A DNA stretch of 64,000 nucleotides, taken from contig JAJUFP010000009.1 of NCBI GenBank assembly GCA_029263715.1, positions 35,121 through 99,120 of the forward strand. Direction: 5' to 3'. Positions 51,032 through 60,390 of this stretch are shown in pieces. Position numbers and translations under genes: made by a program. Position 1 is the first letter of the stretch, and every line of letters starts with the position of its first letter. The stretch comes from Nitrososphaera sp. (GTDB lineage: Archaea; Thermoproteota; Nitrososphaeria; Nitrososphaerales; Nitrososphaeraceae). The notes under the pieces were generated by a model that worked only from the letters and a program-made list of their open reading frames with translations, made no database searches and was not told the origin of the DNA.

Positions 51032-52759
51032 TTACCAGTAACCTGCCTTGATCTTTTCTATCACGCGCTCGTGTTCAGGGCCTTTTCTTCTGGCGTACTT
51101 TTCCATCGCAGTCAGCGGCACTCCGCCAAGGCTGCTTGCAAGCGTGGTAAAGAACCAGTTCTTTATGGGGTTGTCGCGCCCTACCTTGCCCATGAACTTC
51201 TGGATTCCGTACTTGAAGTTGTGCTGCCATGTCTTGTACATGACTCCCAGCTTGGCCGGGTCCATGGTGTTCCCAATGTCGAAAAAGTCAGACTTTTCCA
51301 GCAGGCCTATAGGCACGAAGGTCAGCGGCGTTACCGTGAACTTGGAATCCGGCTGCTCTGTCTCAAGCTCGTGGATGAGCCTGATGGTCTCCCAGCTATC
51401 TTCCGGTGTTTCATCGTTATCAAGGCCCATGATGAGGGTAAATGCCGGCACCCAGTAATACTCGTTCAGGGTCTTGACGCCTGTCTTGACCACCCAGTGC
51501 CATTCATCTGGCTTGTAGGGGGAAAGCTTTCTGTCGGCGTACTTGCCGATAAGCCTCGTGCTTCCAGTCTCAAAGCCGCACTGGATGCCGATATGGTTGT
51601 CGGGTCCTGACTTGATTATCTGCGATACGTTGGGTAACAGTCGCTCATCGGCTATGGCCCCTGCAAGGGTTCCGTGGGTCGGGTTGGTGTGTTCTATGCC
51701 CGTGGCCATGATGCCCTTGAACAGCTCCTCAATGGCCTCCCGGTTTGGCTGCATGTTCTTCGTGGTTCTGGGGTTCAGGCCGTAAACAAATATGTCATCA
51801 CTGTGCACCCACGCGTTCTTGAGGCCGCCGTATTTCATGTTGATGGCGATCTCTTGCTGGACCTTCTCTACTGGATAGTACCTCAACGGCCTTAGGGTAA
51901 CATCGCAGAACTTGCAGCCTCTTCCACAGCCTCTCATGACCTCGATCATGCCGTGCATGCTTGGGTTGACGATGTTGGGGATCTCGTCAACAGAGGGTTC
52001 GTTCCAGTAGTGGATGAACCTGCCATGATGGGTTTTATCGCCCCTGACAAACTCTTTGATCTCGACCTTGAACTGGCTCTTCTTGAAGGGGTTGGCCATG
52101 TCAAACTCGCCAGCAATAAGCGCATCAAAGAACGGGCCGGCAGCGCCGTCTATCTCCGGTCCTATGCCCCCTAGTTCGCCTTCCACGATGCCGTACAGGT
52201 CGTATTCTTCGATCTTGGCCGGGTCATAGTTGTACTGCCATGTTCCAGAAGCGCCGACTATCACTTTCGCTTTGCTTCCTGTCCTTTTCTTGGCCGCAAT
52301 TATCTTCTGGTGAAGGTCGCGGTTATAGAACTCGTCGTAGGATGTCTGCTTGCGGCCGTAAGTAAAGGTCATGGTCACCGGCCCCATGCCCAGCGGGTCC
52401 ATCTCGTATGTTCCGACGACCTCTGTCTCCGGGCCGATAAATTGCTCGATGTGGTCTGGATGCGCCACAACCACGTCCTCGCGCCTGTAGCCATCGCGCA
52501 GAAGGGCTGCCTCAACCTTCCTTAGGCCGTACGGCGCATAGTTGGCATATCCGTTTGTATGCTCTATGGGGTTGCAAATAAAATCAAACAAGACCCTTGG
52601 CGTTACCTGGTTTCCAAGAACGTGGTACCAGAAGGAGTCGTGACTCCTGTGCATGTCCAAAGCTGGAGCGCAGCCAAAGAAAGAGGCAAGCGAAATTCCC
52701 CTGTATGGGGACATTAATGTTCGGTCGGCAGAAAGAACTACCTTAGGATACTTCGACAA
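51032..52759 (-). CDS. B12-binding-type radical SAM protein, 575 aa
   Basis: Radical SAM enzyme with the cluster motif MRGCGRGCKFCD at residues 278-285 (Cys278, Cys282, Cys285), preceded by a roughly 270-residue region with a cobalamin-binding-like fold segment (VVVAHPDHIEQFIGPETEVV, LYGIVEGELGGIGPEIDG), and a C-terminal extension. The layout and size resemble B12-dependent radical SAM enzymes, including the GDGT ring synthases known in archaea; whether this is one of them cannot be told without a search. 575 aa. ATG at 52759. Confidence 0.8.
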   Translation of the reverse strand: MSKYPKVVLSADRTLMSPYRGISLASFFGCAPALDMHRSHDSFWYHVLGNQVTPRVLFDFICNPIEHTNGYANYAPYGLRKVEAALLRDGYRREDVVVAHPDHIEQFIGPETEVVGTYEMDPLGMGPVTMTFTYGRKQTSYDEFYNRDLHQKIIAAKKRTGSKAKVIVGASGTWQYNYDPAKIEEYDLYGIVEGELGGIGPEIDGAAGPFFDALIAGEFDMANPFKKSQFKVEIKEFVRGDKTHHGRFIHYWNEPSVDEIPNIVNPSMHGMIEVMRGCGRGCKFCDVTLRPLRYYPVEKVQQEIAINMKYGGLKNAWVHSDDIFVYGLNPRTTKNMQPNREAIEELFKGIMATGIEHTNPTHGTLAGAIADERLLPNVSQIIKSGPDNHIGIQCGFETGSTRLIGKYADRKLSPYKPDEWHWVVKTGVKTLNEYYWVPAFTLIMGLDNDETPEDSWETIRLIHELETEQPDSKFTVTPLTFVPIGLLEKSDFFDIGNTMDPAKLGVMYKTWQHNFKYGIQKFMGKVGRDNPIKNWFFTTLASSLGGVPLTAMEKYARRKGPEHERVIEKIKAGYW

Positions 52760-52842
52760 TGTCCTGAATCCCTTTTTAAAGAAAAGAATTAAAGATAAAT
52801 TAAAAGTTTTCCAACGATCTATGCGGGTAGGTCATAGTAAAG

Positions 52843-54042
52843 CTAGCGGAATTTCGAGTCCCGCCTGTCGACGTACCCTTCCAGGGTTTCATTGCCAAGC
52901 ATTCTCTTTAGCGTGTCTTGGATCTCCCTGACCAGGCCAAACCCGTGGAAGGTCAGGGCAGTGTACAGCTGCACAAGGGTTGCCCCCTTCTCATAAGCCT
53001 GCCAAGCATCCTGACCGCTGGAAATGCCGCCGCAGGCAACTATGGTGAGGTCCGGGAAGGCCTTGTGGACGTCCTCCACCATTTTTAGCATATATGGGAA
53101 AAGTGGCCTGCCGCTCTCGCCGGCCACCGGACGAGAAAAGTTCCTGGTAAGGGGGTTTTCTTTGGTGTCTATGGGCCTAGTATTCCCAATCACGACGGCC
53201 TGCCCTCCGTTTTCATAAAATGCCTTGACAAGCTCCATGCGGGTCTGCTTCTCGTCTTCGGATGGCGGGAGGCTGCCGTATGGTGCAATCTTGGATGCTT
53301 TGAGCTTGCCTGGAATGTGCGTGTTCATAAGGTCGATGATTTTCTTTGTAAACTCTGGAGTCTGGAGTATCTTGTTAAAATCAGTGTTGGGGGATGTCCG
53401 GTTTTCTTCAAACCCCAAGTCGACGTAGGGTGAGGTCTGGACAATGATCTCCTTGCAGGCATCAAGCACGGCATCCTCTGAATACACATCGGTGATGCCA
53501 GAAAAGTTGAGCAGGATCCTTGCTGGTCCTCTCTGGCCGGACGCAAATTTCTTTAAGTTGTTTACAGAATACTCAAGGCCTTTGTGAGGATACCCCTGTG
53601 CGTTTATTATGGCCTCCCTTTCTTCATCCATTGCCAGTCTGACGGTGCCCTTCTTGGGATTCTGCGGGTTTCCCTTCCTTGGAGCCAAAAGAACGCTTCC
53701 TGGATTCAAATATCCAAAAACGTAGGACATGGGTTCCAAAAGGTCGCAGTTCTTGTCAAAGCCGGCTGCAACGCCTACCGGGCTTTTCAGTTCCACCCCG
53801 TTTACCCTTATGGCCAGCTGCTCGCCAGGGTCAAAGTACGACGCATTTTGGCGGAATTTGTCGGCCATCTTGAGCAGGCGCTTCTTTGCCTCCTCGTGAA
53901 CCACTTCTCCCTGCGACAGTTCTTCGGTGGCCTTGTACCTGGAATACAGATATTTTCTATAAAGCCTGTAAAGCGACGGATCCAAGCTGGCCTTGAAAGT
54001 GTCTACAAACACCCTGTACACTAACCAGCCTTGAGTCGTCAA
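52843..54042 (-). CDS. pyrD: Dihydroorotate dehydrogenase (class 2-like)
   Basis: FMN enzyme oxidising dihydroorotate to orotate in pyrimidine synthesis. VNGVELKSPVGVAAGFDKNC, the catalytic-base loop ENRTSPNTDFN (serine in SPNT, class 2), IGNTRPI, and VACGGISSGQDAWQAYEKGATLVQLYTAL are all in place. TTG at 54042 is favoured over the ORF start at 54111, because the upstream gene ends at 54059. Class 2 enzymes are usually membrane-associated and quinone-linked. Same strand as the 54059 gene. Confidence 0.88.
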   Translation of the reverse strand: MTTQGWLVYRVFVDTFKASLDPSLYRLYRKYLYSRYKATEELSQGEVVHEEAKKRLLKMADKFRQNASYFDPGEQLAIRVNGVELKSPVGVAAGFDKNCDLLEPMSYVFGYLNPGSVLLAPRKGNPQNPKKGTVRLAMDEEREAIINAQGYPHKGLEYSVNNLKKFASGQRGPARILLNFSGITDVYSEDAVLDACKEIIVQTSPYVDLGFEENRTSPNTDFNKILQTPEFTKKIIDLMNTHIPGKLKASKIAPYGSLPPSEDEKQTRMELVKAFYENGGQAVVIGNTRPIDTKENPLTRNFSRPVAGESGRPLFPYMLKMVEDVHKAFPDLTIVACGGISSGQDAWQAYEKGATLVQLYTALTFHGFGLVREIQDTLKRMLGNETLEGYVDRRDSKFR

Positions 54043-54058
54043 TCCCTGAAATATATGG

Positions 54059-54310
54059 CTAGTGCTGGCTGTCTTTGACGAACTGCCACAGGTGATCCCA
54101 AAGCCCCTCAAAGCTGCCGGCTTCGATCTTGTAGCTTATCGCGTTGCCGTATTCGTTTGTCATCTGCAGCAATGGCCCGCCTTCGTCGCTTATGGATATT
54201 GATTTCTTGCCCGTTGATATGGTCAAACCACTGTCAGTTTTCTTGATCGTTGCCTGCTCAGCTTTTTTCTTGGCCAATCTGATTAACCTTCTGGCCTGGA
54301 AATATATCAA
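54059..54310 (-). CDS. Small basic hypothetical protein, about 83 aa
   Basis: Basic, helical N-terminus (IYFQARRLIRLAKKKAEQAT) and a beta-like second half (SGLTISTGKKSISISDEGGP, NAISYKIEAGSFEGLWDHLW). The frame is open to 54409 but the upstream part looks noncoding, so TTG 54310 is chosen. Upstream of pyrD on the same strand, probably one operon. Unknown function. Confidence 0.5.
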   Translation of the reverse strand: MIYFQARRLIRLAKKKAEQATIKKTDSGLTISTGKKSISISDEGGPLLQMTNEYGNAISYKIEAGSFEGLWDHLWQFVKDSQH

Positions 54311-54362
54311 TAATTCTCCAAAAGGATAGGGTTTAAAGTGCGAAGGTGCATATCTTGTTGGA

Positions 54363-54581
54363 ATGGCCAAGTCGTCTGACTGCCTGGACAATAACCATGG
54401 TCTGTGCAAGGGATTCTACAAGGAGACTTTTGAGTCGAGACCGGTGACCAGAATCTGCATGTGCCCATGCCATGACAGCACGTATCAGCTGATAAGAAAT
54501 ACCGTGGCACTGGTCAATGCCAGTGAACGTAACAACCCGTACCAATTTACACAGGCCGGCTACGATGACGACCGGATGTAG
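54363..54581 (+). CDS. Cysteine-rich small hypothetical protein, 72 aa
   Basis: Contains Cys and His residues: DCLDNNHGLCKGFYKETF and ICMCPCHDS, which could bind a metal. The C-terminal half is helical (STYQLIRNTVALVNASERNN). ATG start. Overlaps the SemiSWEET gene by 22 bp, convergent. I recall similar short proteins in ammonia-oxidising archaea; function unknown. Confidence 0.6.
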   Translation: MAKSSDCLDNNHGLCKGFYKETFESRPVTRICMCPCHDSTYQLIRNTVALVNASERNNPYQFTQAGYDDDRM

Positions 54582-54871
54582 GCGCGCTTCATGAAAAGAA
54601 GGATCATGTTGAACGCAGTTCCAAAGACGTTGGCCCCGATTATTATCGGGTCGCTCTTGAATATACCGTAGGCAAGCCACAGGGTTGTTCCTGATGCAAA
54701 CAAGCCCATGAGATATGGCGAAACGTCCTGCATGCATTTTGTCCTGTAGGCCTTGATCATCTGCGGAAGAAAGCTAGACGTAGTCAAGGTAGCCGCTATC
54801 ACCCCCACGATGGATATGGTCAGGTCTGGAAAGGCCTGCATGACTGCTACATTCCATTGCAGGGAGGGCAC
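54560..54871 (-). CDS. SemiSWEET/PQ-loop sugar transporter
   Basis: Three-TM protein of 103 aa that works as a dimer: ISIVGVIAATLTTSSFLPQM with the PQ motif (FLPQMIKAYRTK), SPYLMGLFASGTTLWLAYGI and IIIGANVFGTAFNMILLFM. SemiSWEETs move small sugars. An alternative ATG at 54841 gives a 93-residue form. Convergent overlap of 22 bp with the 54363-54581 gene. Confidence 0.88.
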   Translation of the reverse strand: MPSLQWNVAVMQAFPDLTISIVGVIAATLTTSSFLPQMIKAYRTKCMQDVSPYLMGLFASGTTLWLAYGIFKSDPIIIGANVFGTAFNMILLFMKRAYIRSSS

Positions 54872-54955
54872 CGCCTAACTTGTATTGGCTGGTTATTAAA
54901 AATTAGCTCCAATCCCGGATGGTTATAAATAACAGATTTTCCAGAATTACGAGAG

Positions 54956-55114
54956 ATGACAGATCTGAAGGATCTGGTGGACGGAAGCGTGGTTGGATCC
55001 GGTCAGGACTTTATAGTCGTCCAGAAGGGCAAAAAGCGCCTGCTTGTTGAATTTACCAGCTTCAAGATACAGGAGCTCAAGAGCCACGGCACGCCGTACG
55101 GATCAGAAGTGTGA
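54956..55114 (+). CDS. Conserved small protein, 52 aa
   Basis: I translated 53 codons beginning MTDLKDLVDGSVVGSGQDFI and ending GTPYGSEV. The composition is codon-biased like its neighbours, and a TATA-like GGTTATAAATA (54921-54931) lies about 28 nt upstream of the ATG, so it is probably a real leaderless gene. The middle is beta-like (FIVVQKGKKRLLVEFTSFKI). Unknown function. Confidence 0.6.
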   Translation: MTDLKDLVDGSVVGSGQDFIVVQKGKKRLLVEFTSFKIQELKSHGTPYGSEV

Positions 55115-55193
55115 GAATCAACATTTTGTATCTCGAAGGTCAAGAAAATTTCCATAAAAAGTTAAATTGAGTTACCGGGCCTAGCTCTCATGT

Positions 55194-57134
55194 TTGAAAC
55201 CAAAGGCTACCGCTGAGGTTGTCGCTACTCAAAAATCACAGAATGTCCCACTATCCCAATCTCAGGCGGTTCATCGCGGCAAGGTAAAATACGAGAAAAA
55301 GGCCGAATCAGAGTTCTTTGTAGACAATTCCGCGCTTGCCGGCTTTACCGGCGAAAGGATCCTGTACATGGCAGTCCGGGAGCTTATAGAAAACTCCCTT
55401 GATTCGTGCGAGAGTAGCCACATACTTCCAAGGATATCTCTTTCACTAAAGACGCTAGAAGCAGCCAACGATCTCTGGATGATAACCTGCGAGGACAACG
55501 GCATCGGCATACCTGCTGACAAGCTGCCGATTGCCGTATGCTCGTTTCTTACTTCTGGCAAGTACGTGGAAAAGCAGCAGCGCGGGCTTTTTGGCGTCGG
55601 CCTGAAGATGATAGCCGCCTTTTCCACCAAGGATACCGATCATCCCCTCAAGGTCTGGTCCAAGTCTTCTGAAGACGGTTCGGAGCATTACTTTGAGCTT
55701 AGGACCGACATCAGCACCAACCGGCCCATAGTGCTTATCAAAAAGCAGTTGAAGGAAAGCGAGGGCAAGATATCCGGCGAATCCGGCTTTAGAATAGAGG
55801 CCATACTGCGTGCACGGCTGTCCCCCATCACCAAGGGCAAGATCTACGACTATATCAGCCAGACCAGCGTGGTCAACCCGTATGCCGTCCTGGAATTTGA
55901 GACCGACGAAGGCAAGGTTGTCTTTGAGCGCAGGACGTCTGTGATGTCAGAGCCGGCAAAGGAAGTGCTGCCGCACCCGGCTGACATGGACCTAAAGACA
56001 CTGAAAAAGGCCATCATGAATTTCATGAACCAAAAGACCACGCTTCAGGGCGTGCTTTCAGAGTCTTTCCAAAAGATGTCCGGCGAAAAGGCCAAGGAGA
56101 TAATTGCAAACGCCGGACTTGAAAACAAGCTTGCCGACAAGTACAACGAACACGAGCTTATCAAAGTAGTCAACATCTGCAAGCAGACCAAGTTTCACAT
56201 GCCAAACACGGACCATCTAAGTCCCATAGGCGAGGAGATTCTTACCGCTGGCATGACGTCGGTATACACGATCATTACAAGCAGGTCTGAAGAAGCATCT
56301 GGAGGAAATGGAGAACCAAGCCAGCCGCAGATATCCGTCAAGGTTCTAAAACCCTCCCTGACCGGCTACTCGTCAAGAACCTGCGTTATCAACAACAGGC
56401 CCACTATCGTGGAATGCGGCATAGCTTATGGAGGCGACATATCTTCTTTCAAGCTTTATAGATTTGCAAACAAGATCCCTCTACTTTACGACGAAGGCTC
56501 CGACGTGGCAAGGGAAGTGGTCTCAGAAGTCGAGATAAACAAGATGGGGATCTCAAAAAAGGAAGTCAAAGAGCAATTTGCAAACCCGGATGCCAAATCC
56601 GATCGTGCCGTTGAGCTGCTACCGTTGCATATATTCTTCCACATCTGCTCGACCAAGATCCCGTACAAGACTGCTGGAAAGGAAAGCATTGCTTCTGAAG
56701 GCGAGCTCAAGCGTTACATGAAAGCCTGCCTGTCGGATCTATACCGCAAGGTCAGCGCCCAGATACGAAAGGAGCTTAGAATGAAGGAGGCGCAAAGCCG
56801 ATTGAACCTGTACAAGTATTACATACCTCTTATTGTAGGCGCCATATCCGAGTCTGTCTCTGTAGACCCCAAAAAACTGGAAGAGACCTTTACAGAGCTT
56901 GCTGAAAAGCATGTAGCCGGCGAAATAACCGGCCAGCCGTTGAAGGAAAAAGAAGACGAGATCACCGGCCAGCGGCTGGAAAAAGAGGTGGAGATCGACG
57001 GCGAAATAATCAAGCGGGACAAAAACCAGATAGCGATAAACGCGGCAAGAAGAAAAGGCGCAAAATCAAAACCAAAGAACAAAAGCGTGCAGACCACCCT
57101 TGATGCGGTGATGCAGAAAAAGAAGGTGAAGTAG
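55194..57134 (+). CDS. top6B: DNA topoisomerase VI subunit B
   Basis: GHKL ATPase subunit of type IIB topoisomerase: N-box AVRELIENSLDSCE, ITCEDNGIGIPADKL, and GLFGVGLKMIAAFS. A transducer domain and a charged C-terminal tail follow; length 646 aa. The TTG start at 55194 is used. The top6A start codon follows directly after its stop (0 bp), so the pair is translationally coupled, as in other archaea. Confidence 0.96.
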   Translation: MKPKATAEVVATQKSQNVPLSQSQAVHRGKVKYEKKAESEFFVDNSALAGFTGERILYMAVRELIENSLDSCESSHILPRISLSLKTLEAANDLWMITCEDNGIGIPADKLPIAVCSFLTSGKYVEKQQRGLFGVGLKMIAAFSTKDTDHPLKVWSKSSEDGSEHYFELRTDISTNRPIVLIKKQLKESEGKISGESGFRIEAILRARLSPITKGKIYDYISQTSVVNPYAVLEFETDEGKVVFERRTSVMSEPAKEVLPHPADMDLKTLKKAIMNFMNQKTTLQGVLSESFQKMSGEKAKEIIANAGLENKLADKYNEHELIKVVNICKQTKFHMPNTDHLSPIGEEILTAGMTSVYTIITSRSEEASGGNGEPSQPQISVKVLKPSLTGYSSRTCVINNRPTIVECGIAYGGDISSFKLYRFANKIPLLYDEGSDVAREVVSEVEINKMGISKKEVKEQFANPDAKSDRAVELLPLHIFFHICSTKIPYKTAGKESIASEGELKRYMKACLSDLYRKVSAQIRKELRMKEAQSRLNLYKYYIPLIVGAISESVSVDPKKLEETFTELAEKHVAGEITGQPLKEKEDEITGQRLEKEVEIDGEIIKRDKNQIAINAARRKGAKSKPKNKSVQTTLDAVMQKKKVK

Positions 57135-58241
57135 TTGCCAGTCACGGACAAGCGTCATCAAGAAGTGGTCAAAAAGATCAAGCAGATTATGAAGGATGTG
57201 AGCACCGACCTGATGCTTGAAAGGACCATGCCAGTACTTGATGTGCCAAAGGTCGGTTACGACAACACCGTCTGGTCGGAAGAGAAAAAAATGCTCACGA
57301 TAGGTGACAAGGTTGTCAAGATAAGCCCAGACAGCACGAAAAAGATACCGACCTTTACGCAATACCTGGTGATGGCCAACGCGGTGAGGCGGCTTCTGGA
57401 CGAGGAGATGGAAAGCACCATCAGAGGGATGTACTATGCAACGCTGAGTACCGTTGGCGATGAAAAGAACAAACAGAAGTTCTGGAGGGGCCAGGATGAT
57501 TCTGACGACGCAATCAAAGCCATAGAACTTTTGACCGGCGTCCCAAGAGAAGAATTCTCTGTTACTTCGAAGCCCAAGGGGATGATCTCCGGCCCCATAA
57601 CCTTGCGGGTTGGAGGCGACATCATCGACTGCAACCTTGGCAGCAGGGCCACCTCGCAACTAATTCCGACTAACATACGCGACGTTGAAATCGTCAACGT
57701 CAACGCAGACTTTGTCATGGTCGTTGAGAAAGACACGGTACTCAACAACATACGCAAGTCCGGCTTTATCCAGAAATATAACGCTATTCTGATGACCGGT
57801 TCAGGAGAACCGGACAGGGCCACCAGGATGATGGTAAGGACGCTTAACGAGGAATGGAAAAAGCCCGTCGTGGTGTTTGCCGATGCTGACCCCTGGGGGC
57901 TTGGAATCGCGCTGCGCTACAAGATCGGTAGCGAGTCTCTAAGCTACGATAGCGACAGGCTGGTCACTCCAAACGCCATGGTTCTGGGCATGATGTTTTC
58001 TGACATCTACCAGTACCAGATACCCGAGGTTGCAAGGCTGGCAGCATCTGAAGAGGACATCAACAGGGCTCTGGACATGAAAAAGAAGCCCTGGTTCCAG
58101 GACAAGCAATGGCAGAAAGAGCTGGATCTTTTCCTCAAGCGGAAGGAAAAGTGCGAGCTGGACGCATTCTTCAAGCACGGATTCAAGTACCTGGCAGAAG
58201 TCTACCTGCCGCAAAAGCTGCGCCAAGCCGGCGTGATCTAG
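57135..58241 (+). CDS. top6A: DNA topoisomerase VI subunit A
   Basis: Spo11-like DNA-cleaving subunit. The catalytic tyrosine is in STIRGMYYATLS (Tyr100 or Tyr101); the Toprim motifs are FVMVVEKDTVL with Glu and VVFADADPWGLGIAL with DxD. Length 368 aa. TTG start directly after the top6B stop. Its stop overlaps the stop of the convergent 58238 gene by 4 bp (CTAG). Confidence 0.95.
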   Translation: MPVTDKRHQEVVKKIKQIMKDVSTDLMLERTMPVLDVPKVGYDNTVWSEEKKMLTIGDKVVKISPDSTKKIPTFTQYLVMANAVRRLLDEEMESTIRGMYYATLSTVGDEKNKQKFWRGQDDSDDAIKAIELLTGVPREEFSVTSKPKGMISGPITLRVGGDIIDCNLGSRATSQLIPTNIRDVEIVNVNADFVMVVEKDTVLNNIRKSGFIQKYNAILMTGSGEPDRATRMMVRTLNEEWKKPVVVFADADPWGLGIALRYKIGSESLSYDSDRLVTPNAMVLGMMFSDIYQYQIPEVARLAASEEDINRALDMKKKPWFQDKQWQKELDLFLKRKEKCELDAFFKHGFKYLAEVYLPQKLRQAGVI

Positions 58242-58453
58242 TACGTCCAGATATGCAATTTTGTGCCAAGGCTTTTTGCAAGTCTGAAAACCTGCGATGC
58301 GGAATCAAGGTAGTGCAATTCCTTTGAGTCTCCAAACTGGACAAGAAACACACCTGAAAGACTTCTGTTGATAAACATCTTTTTGTTTTCCGATTCGAGC
58401 CTTATACCTTCATCGATTTCTAGCGACTCCAGCTTTTTTACAAGCTGGTCCAT
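58238..58453 (-). CDS. Small hypothetical protein, 71 aa
   Basis: MDQLVKKLESLEIDEGIRLE, then a beta-like middle (NRSLSGVFLVQFGDSKELHY) and a short helix. ATG 58453 fits; the frame reads upstream to 58507 without good coding look and into the divergent promoter. Convergent overlap with top6A of 4 bp. No recognised motif. Confidence 0.55.
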   Translation of the reverse strand: MDQLVKKLESLEIDEGIRLESENKKMFINRSLSGVFLVQFGDSKELHYLDSASQVFRLAKSLGTKLHIWTY

Positions 58454-58544
58454 CCTGATTCTGCTTGCTATGGGCAAAGCCTGGCAGGCAGTACCAGCAT
58501 CGTGCATAATATTCTTTAGTCAGCTCGATAAAATCCTGTCCAGC

Positions 58545-59255
58545 TTGATCCTTTCCCTGCCGCTGGACGATGGCCATACACTAGACGTGCGCATCAGGAC
58601 AAGTAGCAGGGCAAAAAGGTTGCGCCTGGTATCAAGCCTCCGGGGTGTGGAGGCTGTTGCTCCAGTCAACTACAACATGGCCGAGCTGCAGGAATTTATC
58701 AAAAGCAAGAAAGGCTGGATCCGCAAGACATCGGATTATTACGGAAAGATAAGGCAAAAAGCAGGCCATCTTGAATCAGAACATGTCCTTTACTATCTGG
58801 GCAAAAAGTTTCAATTCAAAGTTGTAAAGGACCGACTCCATTCAGCAACGGTCTCGGAAAATCTGAATACCATCACATTTCACGTTAGAGACCGGCGCAG
58901 ATACAAGCATCATATTCAAGAATGGTATAGACGGCAAACCGGCCAGATAATTGCAGAGCGTCTGCCGCCTATAAGCAAGCAGCTGGGCCTTCACTACAAC
59001 AAGTTTTCCATAAAGAAACAAAAATCCCGGTGGGCCAGCTGCTCAAAAAAGAAAAACCTGAACTTCAACCTGCTTCTTGCAGCAGCCCCACAGCAAGTCA
59101 TTGACTATGTAATAATCCACGAACTGGCGCACCTTGTTGTCATGGATCACTCAAAGAAATTCTGGGATCTTGTGGCAACTTTTGACCCTGACTACAGGAG
59201 CCACAAGGCCTGGCTTGAAGACCATGCCCCGGTGATAGGGGTACAAGATTTATAG
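58545..59255 (+). CDS. SprT/YgjP-like metalloprotease (DUF45)
   Basis: Zinc metallopeptidase-like protein: the gluzincin helix IIHELAHLVVMDHSKKFW (HELAH) is preceded by KKQKSRWASCSKKKNLNFN, matching the WGSCS..G-type segment of the YgjP family, with the third ligand in the C-terminal region (DPDYRSHKAWLEDH). TTG at 58545 fits because TATA (ATAATATTC, about 58506-58514) lies about 31 nt upstream; ATG 58470 would place the start inside the promoter. DNA-repair-linked proteolysis is inferred for the family. Confidence 0.85.
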   Translation: MILSLPLDDGHTLDVRIRTSSRAKRLRLVSSLRGVEAVAPVNYNMAELQEFIKSKKGWIRKTSDYYGKIRQKAGHLESEHVLYYLGKKFQFKVVKDRLHSATVSENLNTITFHVRDRRRYKHHIQEWYRRQTGQIIAERLPPISKQLGLHYNKFSIKKQKSRWASCSKKKNLNFNLLLAAAPQQVIDYVIIHELAHLVVMDHSKKFWDLVATFDPDYRSHKAWLEDHAPVIGVQDL

Positions 59256-59271
59256 GCTGCAAGACTCGGAT

Positions 59272-60330
59272 TTGACACGTAAAATGGATGCTGCAGAGCG
59301 CATCGCGCTTGTCATGCGGGAGCCTACAGAAGAGGTCATCACTTACGAAGAGCTAAAGACGCTGCTTGAGACCAACAACCATCCAAGGCATTACATCGGC
59401 CTAGAGATCTCTGGCATCCTGCACCTTGGAAGCCTGATCCTAACAGGTTTTAAGATAAACGACTTTATCAAGGCCGGCATCAACTGCACGGTCTTTCTTG
59501 CGGATTGGCATACCTACATCAACGACAAGCTGGGCGGCGACTGGAACAAGATAAAGCAGGTATCGGAATACTACGCCGATGCCTTCCGGTTCTTCTGCCC
59601 CGGCGTCAACATAGTGACGGGAAGCGACCTTTACAAGGACACGTCAGGATACTGGGAGAACTTTGTGCGCTTTAGCAAACACATGACCCTTGCCAGGGCC
59701 ATGCGCTCGCTGACAATAATGGGCAGAAAAGAGAGTGAGGCACTGGACCTGTCGCAGCTGCTGTACCCACCCATGCAGTCGGTGGACATCAACGCCTTGG
59801 ACCTGGACATCGTTCACTCTGGCATGGATCAGCGCAAGATCCACATGCTTGTGCGCGAGATCTTTCCAAAGATGGGCTGGAAAGTCCCAATCTGCGTTCA
59901 CCATCACCTGCTTCCGGGTCTTGCAGAACCGGTAAGACTTGGCCTTGATGAAAATGCTACAGAAGACGCCAAGATATCCAGCAAGATGAGCAAGAGCAAG
60001 CCGGGAAGCGGAATACTCATCCATGACGATGAAAAGACCATCAGAGACAAGATAGGCAAGGCCTTCTGCCCGGTCGGCATCGTGGAAGGAAACCCGGTAC
60101 TGGAGCTTGTCCGCTACGTGGTGTTCCACGAATTCCAGGAGTTTGTCATTGAGCGGCCCTCCAAGTACGGCGGAAACGTCACGTACGCCAGTTACAAAGA
60201 TGTTGAACGCGACTTTGCTGACAAAAAGATACATCCCATGGATCTAAAGAACGCGACGGCAACATACGTCAACAGGATAATAGAGCCAGTATACCTTCAT
60301 TTCAAGGGAAGAGAGCCGCAACTCGGCTGA
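59272..60330 (+). CDS. tyrS: Tyrosyl-tRNA synthetase
   Basis: Archaeal class Ic synthetase. HIGH-like ISGILHLGSLI, FLADWHTYINDK, YPPMQSVDINALDLDIVHSG-like tyrosine pocket (LLYPPMQSVDINAL), and KMSKS motif SSKMSKSKPG. Length 352 aa. TTG at 59272 or ATG at 59284 (MDAAERIAL) may be the start; the gap to the upstream gene is 16 bp, so they are likely cotranscribed. Confidence 0.95.
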   Translation: MTRKMDAAERIALVMREPTEEVITYEELKTLLETNNHPRHYIGLEISGILHLGSLILTGFKINDFIKAGINCTVFLADWHTYINDKLGGDWNKIKQVSEYYADAFRFFCPGVNIVTGSDLYKDTSGYWENFVRFSKHMTLARAMRSLTIMGRKESEALDLSQLLYPPMQSVDINALDLDIVHSGMDQRKIHMLVREIFPKMGWKVPICVHHHLLPGLAEPVRLGLDENATEDAKISSKMSKSKPGSGILIHDDEKTIRDKIGKAFCPVGIVEGNPVLELVRYVVFHEFQEFVIERPSKYGGNVTYASYKDVERDFADKKIHPMDLKNATATYVNRIIEPVYLHFKGREPQLG

Positions 60331-60390
60331 CGCGGATTCCAGTCAAAAAAGAACGAATCGCACATAAACCATGCAGGCAAATAGCTGGCG

